Shown here: positions 60,529-64,000 of the stretch, piece by piece | How the letters are laid out: the number at the start of each line of letters is the position of its first letter | Numbering within the stretch: the stretch's first letter is position 1 | NCBI RefSeq assembly: GCF_010731855.1 | Contig: NZ_AP022620.1 | Coordinates: forward strand, 372,001-436,000 | Source of the DNA: Mycolicibacterium anyangense | Lineage (GTDB): Bacteria > Actinomycetota > Actinomycetes > Mycobacteriales > Mycobacteriaceae | Length of the DNA: 64,000 nucleotides | Direction: 5' to 3' | Position numbers and translations under genes: made by a program | Notes under the pieces: generated by a model | Seen by the model: the letters and a program-made list of their open reading frames with translations, nothing else | Database searches by the model: none | Told to the model about the DNA's origin: nothing

Positions 60529-60597
60529 GGCCGGCTGAGCCCTGACCGGGCCGGCCCGCATCTGCTTGAATGCAGGGATTGCGAAGGGAGTCACAGG

Positions 60598-60843
60598 ATG
60601 CGATCAGGCCGAGTCGTTGCGACGGTTGCCGCACTGTGGGCCGCTGCAGTGCTCGGGGCGGCACCGGCGTGCGCCGATCCGAACCCCTGTGCCTCCGTAC
60701 CGTTTGGGCTGTGCCAGCTGGTCCCGATCTTTCCGGATCTCGACCACGACATCGACCTGACACAGAATCCGGACGGCACCCCGGTCAGTCTGGTCCCGAA
60801 TCCGCAGGGCCCGACGCCCGCGCAGCCGCCGCTGGGGAACTAG
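60598..60843 (+). CDS. Small exported Pro-rich protein
   Basis: 81 aa, ATG with GAAGGGA upstream. A signal peptide ([21 protein letters not shown]) leaves a mature part of about 55 residues with two Cys ([15 protein letters not shown]) and a Pro-rich tail. No function known. The stop codon overlaps that of the convergent aldo-keto reductase. Confidence 0.75.
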   Translation: MRSGRVVATVAALWAAAVLGAAPACADPNPCASVPFGLCQLVPIFPDLDHDIDLTQNPDGTPVSLVPNPQGPTPAQPPLGN

Positions 60844-61679
60844 GCGCCGGTGTAGGTGTCCGGGTTGGGCCGGAACCGGGTGCCGTCGTCGAGACCGTTG
60901 ATGGCCTCGACCTCGTCGGCGGTCAGCTCGAAGTCGAACACGTCGATGTTCTCGGCGATCCGGGCCGGGTTCGCCGAGCGGGGGATCACCACATTGCCCA
61001 GTTGCAGGCTCCAGCGGATCAGCACCTGCGCCGGTGACTTGCCGTGGGCTGCTGCCACCGTGGCGATGGTGGGATTCTCCAGCAGCTTGCCGACGCCCAG
61101 CGGGCTGTAGGCCTCGGTGGTGATCGAGTACTCGGCGTGCACCGCACGCAGCTCGGCCTGGTTGAGCAGCGGATGCAGTTCGATCTGGTTGACCGCCGGG
61201 GTGAAATACGACAAATCGATGATGTTCGACAGGTGCTCAGCGGTGAAGTTCGAGACGCCGATCGACTTGGCGAGGCCGTCCTCCTGGATCCGCAGCAGCC
61301 CGCCCCACGCGTCGACGTACTTGCCGTTCTGCTCGGCGGGCCAATGGATCAGATACAGATCCACGTAGTCCAGCCCGAGACGCTCCAGGCTGACCTTCAC
61401 GGCGTCTTGCGAGGCCTGGAAGCCCTGGTCGGCGGTGGCCAGCTTGGTCGTGATGAACAGCTCCTCGCGGGGCACACCCGAGGCGGCCACCGCGCGGCCG
61501 ACGGCCTCTTCATTGCCGTAGACCGAGGCGGTGTCGATCAGCCGGTAGCCGGCCGCCAGCGCGTCGGTCACCGCCCGCTCGGTCTCCTCTGGCGACAACT
61601 CGGCGACGCCAAGTCCGATCACGGGGATGGTTTTGTCGTCGTTGAGCGTGACGGTGGGGATTTCGGCCGCCGGTGTCAT
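60840..61679 (-). CDS. Aldo/keto reductase
   Basis: 279 aa, TIM-barrel enzyme. Catalytic Asp/Tyr region [18 protein letters not shown], Lys in [11 protein letters not shown], His in YLIHWPAEQ, and NADPH motif [15 protein letters not shown] are all present. Equivalent to Rv2971, reported to reduce dicarbonyls such as methylglyoxal. Likely detoxification role. Confidence 0.92.
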   Translation of the reverse strand: MTPAAEIPTVTLNDDKTIPVIGLGVAELSPEETERAVTDALAAGYRLIDTASVYGNEEAVGRAVAASGVPREELFITTKLATADQGFQASQDAVKVSLERLGLDYVDLYLIHWPAEQNGKYVDAWGGLLRIQEDGLAKSIGVSNFTAEHLSNIIDLSYFTPAVNQIELHPLLNQAELRAVHAEYSITTEAYSPLGVGKLLENPTIATVAAAHGKSPAQVLIRWSLQLGNVVIPRSANPARIAENIDVFDFELTADEVEAINGLDDGTRFRPNPDTYTGA

Positions 61680-61871
61680 GTCACCTGCCTGTGCTGTCGG
61701 GGGTTCTTCAGTCGGGTACCCACCATGTGGCGGGTCTGCGACCTCGGGTGAGGATAGTACCCGGCTGGACAGGCGTCTGATCAGGCCCGGTGGCGCGGCA
61801 CGGCGGATCGCGAGCTGGGTGCGCCGTATTTGTCGAAGCCGTCAACCCCAGCGCTGTGCAAAGCTGAGTCC

Positions 61872-62969
61872 ATGGCAGCGACGACAACCGGCGCACCGAC
61901 CCACGGTCCGCTGACGCGCAAGGCCCTCGCACTGGGCAACCGGGCCGGGGTGAAGGTGATCCCGCATCTGCCCGGCGCTGTCAAACGGCTGGTCTCCGGT
62001 GGCCGGGCCGTGACGATCGACGGAAATACCCTCGACCCGTCGCTGCAGATGCTGGCGACTGCGCAGCGTCTGCAGGGCCTGACCGGTTTCAGCGCCCATG
62101 ACGACCCGGTGGCCAGCCGCATCCAGACCACCGAACTCGCCCGCAGCTTCGACGAAACCGAGATCCTGGTCGCCGCCACCAGTGCGGTGTCCATCCCCGG
62201 GCCGGCCGGGGTCATTCCCGCCCGGCATTACCGCCCCCTCGGCGATGACCCCGCCCCGCTGCTGGTCTTCTACCACGGTGGTGGATACGTCGTCGGCGAC
62301 CTCGACAGCCACGACGCGGCCTGCCGGCTGATCTGCCGCGACGCTGGTGTGCACGTGCTGGCAATCGACTACCGGCTGGCCCCCGAGCACAAGGCGCCGG
62401 CGGCCGTCGACGACGGGCACGCCGCGTACGTGTGGGCTCGCGAGCACGCGGGTGACCTGGGCGCCGACCCGGACCGGGTGGCCGTCGGCGGTGACAGCGC
62501 CGGCGGGAATCTGGCGACGCTGGTGACGCTGCGTGCCCGCGATGCCGGTGACCCGCTGCCGGCGCTGCAATGGCTGATCTACCCGGTGACCGACTTCCGC
62601 GGGCAGAGCCGGTCCCGAACCCTGTTCGCCGACGGGTTTCTGTTGACCAAGCGCGATATGGACTTCTTCACCGCGTGCCTGCTGGACGGGTCCGGGCTGG
62701 ACGCCGCCGACCCCAGGATCTCGCCGCTGCTGGCCGAGAACCTCAGCGGCCTGTCACCGGCGCTGGTCGTCACGGCGGGATTCGATCCGCTGCGCGACGA
62801 GGGGGAGCAGTACGCCGCCAAACTGCGGGACGCCGGAGTGGTCGTCGACGTCAGGCGGATGGGATCGATGACCCATGCCTTCATCAATCTGAACGCACTC
62901 GGCGGCCAGGTGGCCCGGGCCAACGCCGAGATGATCTCGGCGCTGCGCGCCCACCTTGCCCGCGCCTGA
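61872..62969 (+). CDS. lipN: Alpha/beta-hydrolase esterase, HSL family (LipN-like)
   Basis: 365 aa. Hormone-sensitive-lipase motifs: oxyanion HGGGYVVGDLDSHD, nucleophile GDSAGGN, Asp in TAGFDPLRDEG and His in GSMTHAFINL. ATG 61872 gives the normal length; the longer frame lacks support. It corresponds to Rv2970c (LipN). Prefers short-chain esters in the known homologue. Confidence 0.92.
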   Translation: MAATTTGAPTHGPLTRKALALGNRAGVKVIPHLPGAVKRLVSGGRAVTIDGNTLDPSLQMLATAQRLQGLTGFSAHDDPVASRIQTTELARSFDETEILVAATSAVSIPGPAGVIPARHYRPLGDDPAPLLVFYHGGGYVVGDLDSHDAACRLICRDAGVHVLAIDYRLAPEHKAPAAVDDGHAAYVWAREHAGDLGADPDRVAVGGDSAGGNLATLVTLRARDAGDPLPALQWLIYPVTDFRGQSRSRTLFADGFLLTKRDMDFFTACLLDGSGLDAADPRISPLLAENLSGLSPALVVTAGFDPLRDEGEQYAAKLRDAGVVVDVRRMGSMTHAFINLNALGGQVARANAEMISALRAHLARA

Positions 62970-63044
62970 CGAGACAGCGACCGCACGCCGGTACTCTGGA
63001 GGCGCTAACACGACAGTCCAGAATCAGCGAGGATCTCCCGACCC

Positions 63045-63899
63045 GTGGCCAACAACAAGAAAAGCACGCCCCGCTACGACCTGAAGGCTGCGGACCGCAA
63101 GCGCAACCTGGCCATTCAGCTGGGTCTGACGGCCATCGTCGTCATCTTCGCCGTCGCCCTCGTGCTCTACATCGTGATGGGCCACGACAAGAAGGTGTCC
63201 GCCGGTGACGCGCAGGCAGTCCGGATCACCTCGAGCGCGCTGATCAAGAAGGACGGCAGCAGCGACCCGAAGGCGGTGCTGGCGGTCTACGAGGACTTCC
63301 AGTGCCCGCACTGCCGGGATTTCGAGAAGACCTTCGGCCCGACCATCAACAAGCTGGTGCAAAGCGGGGCAGTGGCCGCCGACTACTACTCGGTCGCCAT
63401 CCTCAACTCGCGGGTCAACGACAACTACTCGACCCGGGCGGCCAACGCGGCCTACTGCGTCGCCGACGTCGACAAGGACGCCTACGTCCGGTTCCACTCC
63501 GCACTGTTCGCTCAGCAGCCCGAAGAAGGCGCGAGCGCCCCGGACAACTCCCGGCTGATCGAAACCGCCCGGCAGGCCGGTGTGCCCACCGACAAGGTCT
63601 CGTCGTGCATCAACGGCGGCAAGTACAACAGCATGATCGAGGGTCTGGCCGCAGCGGCCAAGATCAACGCCACGCCGACGATCCGGCTCAACGGCGAGGA
63701 CATCAGCCCGGCCTCGCCGGACGACCTGGTCGCGAAGGTCAAGGCCGTCGTCGGTAACGTGCCCGGCCTGGAGCCCGCTTCGGCTGGGGCGCCTGTGCCG
63801 GGTGCCGCTCCCGCGGCCCCGGCTCCTGCGGCTCCCGCTCCGGCTGCGGCTCCCGCCCCGTCCCCGGCTCCGGCCGCCCCGGCACCCGCAACCCCGTGA
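63045..63899 (+). CDS. DsbA-like thiol:disulfide oxidoreductase, membrane-anchored
   Basis: 284 aa, GTG start. A cytoplasmic basic N-terminus and one helix (LAIQLGLTAIVVIFAVALVLYIVM) precede a thioredoxin-fold domain with active site FQCPHCRDF and cis-Pro region NATPTIRLNG. The last 45 residues are an Ala/Pro-rich tail. It is the counterpart of Rv2969c, the essential DsbA-like protein re-oxidised by VKOR, whose probable gene starts in the overlapping GTGA. TACTCT at 62992–62997 may be the -10. Confidence 0.92.
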   Translation: MANNKKSTPRYDLKAADRKRNLAIQLGLTAIVVIFAVALVLYIVMGHDKKVSAGDAQAVRITSSALIKKDGSSDPKAVLAVYEDFQCPHCRDFEKTFGPTINKLVQSGAVAADYYSVAILNSRVNDNYSTRAANAAYCVADVDKDAYVRFHSALFAQQPEEGASAPDNSRLIETARQAGVPTDKVSSCINGGKYNSMIEGLAAAAKINATPTIRLNGEDISPASPDDLVAKVKAVVGNVPGLEPASAGAPVPGAAPAAPAPAAPAPAAAPAPSPAPAAPAPATP

Positions 63900-64000
63900 G
63901 CGTCGCGACACCGGCTTCTGTCGGCCCGACCGAACCCGCCGACTCGGCGGGCCGGCCGGCCGGCGTCCCGGTGCGCGCCACCAGCGCCTGGTGGGTGCTG
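63896..64000 (+). CDS. Probable vitamin K epoxide reductase (VKOR) gene, 5' end only
   Basis: 35 codons from GTG 63896 (overlapping the DsbA-like stop) to the window end: a Pro/Gly-rich cytoplasmic leader ending VRATSAWWVL, where a first membrane helix would begin. Too short to show the domain. The call rests on order (Rv2969c–Rv2968c) and the GTGA coupling. Confidence 0.65.
   Translation, partial: MSVATPASVGPTEPADSAGRPAGVPVRATSAWWVL

Overview
The window is a stretch of high-GC actinobacterial chromosome. It carries mycobacterial signatures: an lppZ–DoxX–cfp6–ilvBNC block, serA–leuB, gltX beside tRNA-Glu and tRNA-Gln, leuCD–hupB–mutT1–ppk–fbiD, two PGRS-type proteins, and thiL–ung–rpmB–recG–lipN. 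The gene order follows the M. tuberculosis Rv3009c–Rv2968c region, recalled from memory rather than aligned. The hydrogenase genes and several genes absent from that order point to an environmental, probably fast-growing Mycolicibacterium. The species cannot be named from the sequence alone.

Layout. 1–2.5 kb: the tail of a GGDEF protein, gatB, and a convergent HAD-like gene. 2.7–5.7 kb: a NarL-type response regulator with its GAF histidine kinase, and an AraC regulator divergent from the next block. 5.9–14.6 kb: a nine-gene run for a group 2a (Huc-type) [NiFe] hydrogenase, with stalk protein HucM, small and large subunits, maturation protease, an 86-aa protein, and TPR, NifU–Rieske, NHL-repeat and unknown proteins. 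No hypABCDEF genes follow it. 14.6–19.7 kb: envelope and secreted proteins (DUF4436, an Ala/Pro-rich exported protein, LppZ, DoxX, Cfp6). 19.8–23.4 kb: ilvBNC behind what looks like a transcription attenuator, with a 23-codon leader peptide containing Ile-Leu-Val-Val-Leu and a terminator. 23.6–28.3 kb: two tandem PGRS proteins with C-terminal aspartic-protease domains and Sec-like signal peptides where a PE domain would be expected. 28.3–36.4 kb: an FAD oxidoreductase, serA, leuB, an MFS transporter, an FAH-family hydrolase, gltX and two tRNAs. 36.5–39.7 kb: a sedolisin (S53) peptidase and an overlapping polytopic membrane protein. 39.7–47.9 kb: an F420-type split-barrel oxidoreductase, an IclR regulator divergent from leuCD, hupB, mutT1, ppk and fbiD. 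48–64 kb: gpsA, a Cys/Met PLP enzyme, ddl, a DUF3515 protein, an AsnC-type domain protein, thiL, ung, rpmB, an SfnB-like flavoprotein, a FakA/YloV-like protein, recG, an exported HNH nuclease, a small exported protein, an aldo-keto reductase, lipN, a DsbA-like protein and the start of a probable VKOR gene.

Functional links. Branched-chain amino acid synthesis recurs (ilvBNC, leuB, leuCD), apparently under an attenuator and an IclR/NdgR-type operator. The Gln-tRNA pathway is spread across the window (gltX, tRNA-Gln, gatB). FbiD (F420 synthesis) lies near a putative F420 user. The DsbA-like/VKOR pair would form disulfides outside the membrane. Huc would feed electrons from H2 into the quinone pool. 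Many genes lack a Shine-Dalgarno sequence and have a TANNNT box 6–8 nt before the start codon, as expected for leaderless mycobacterial mRNAs.
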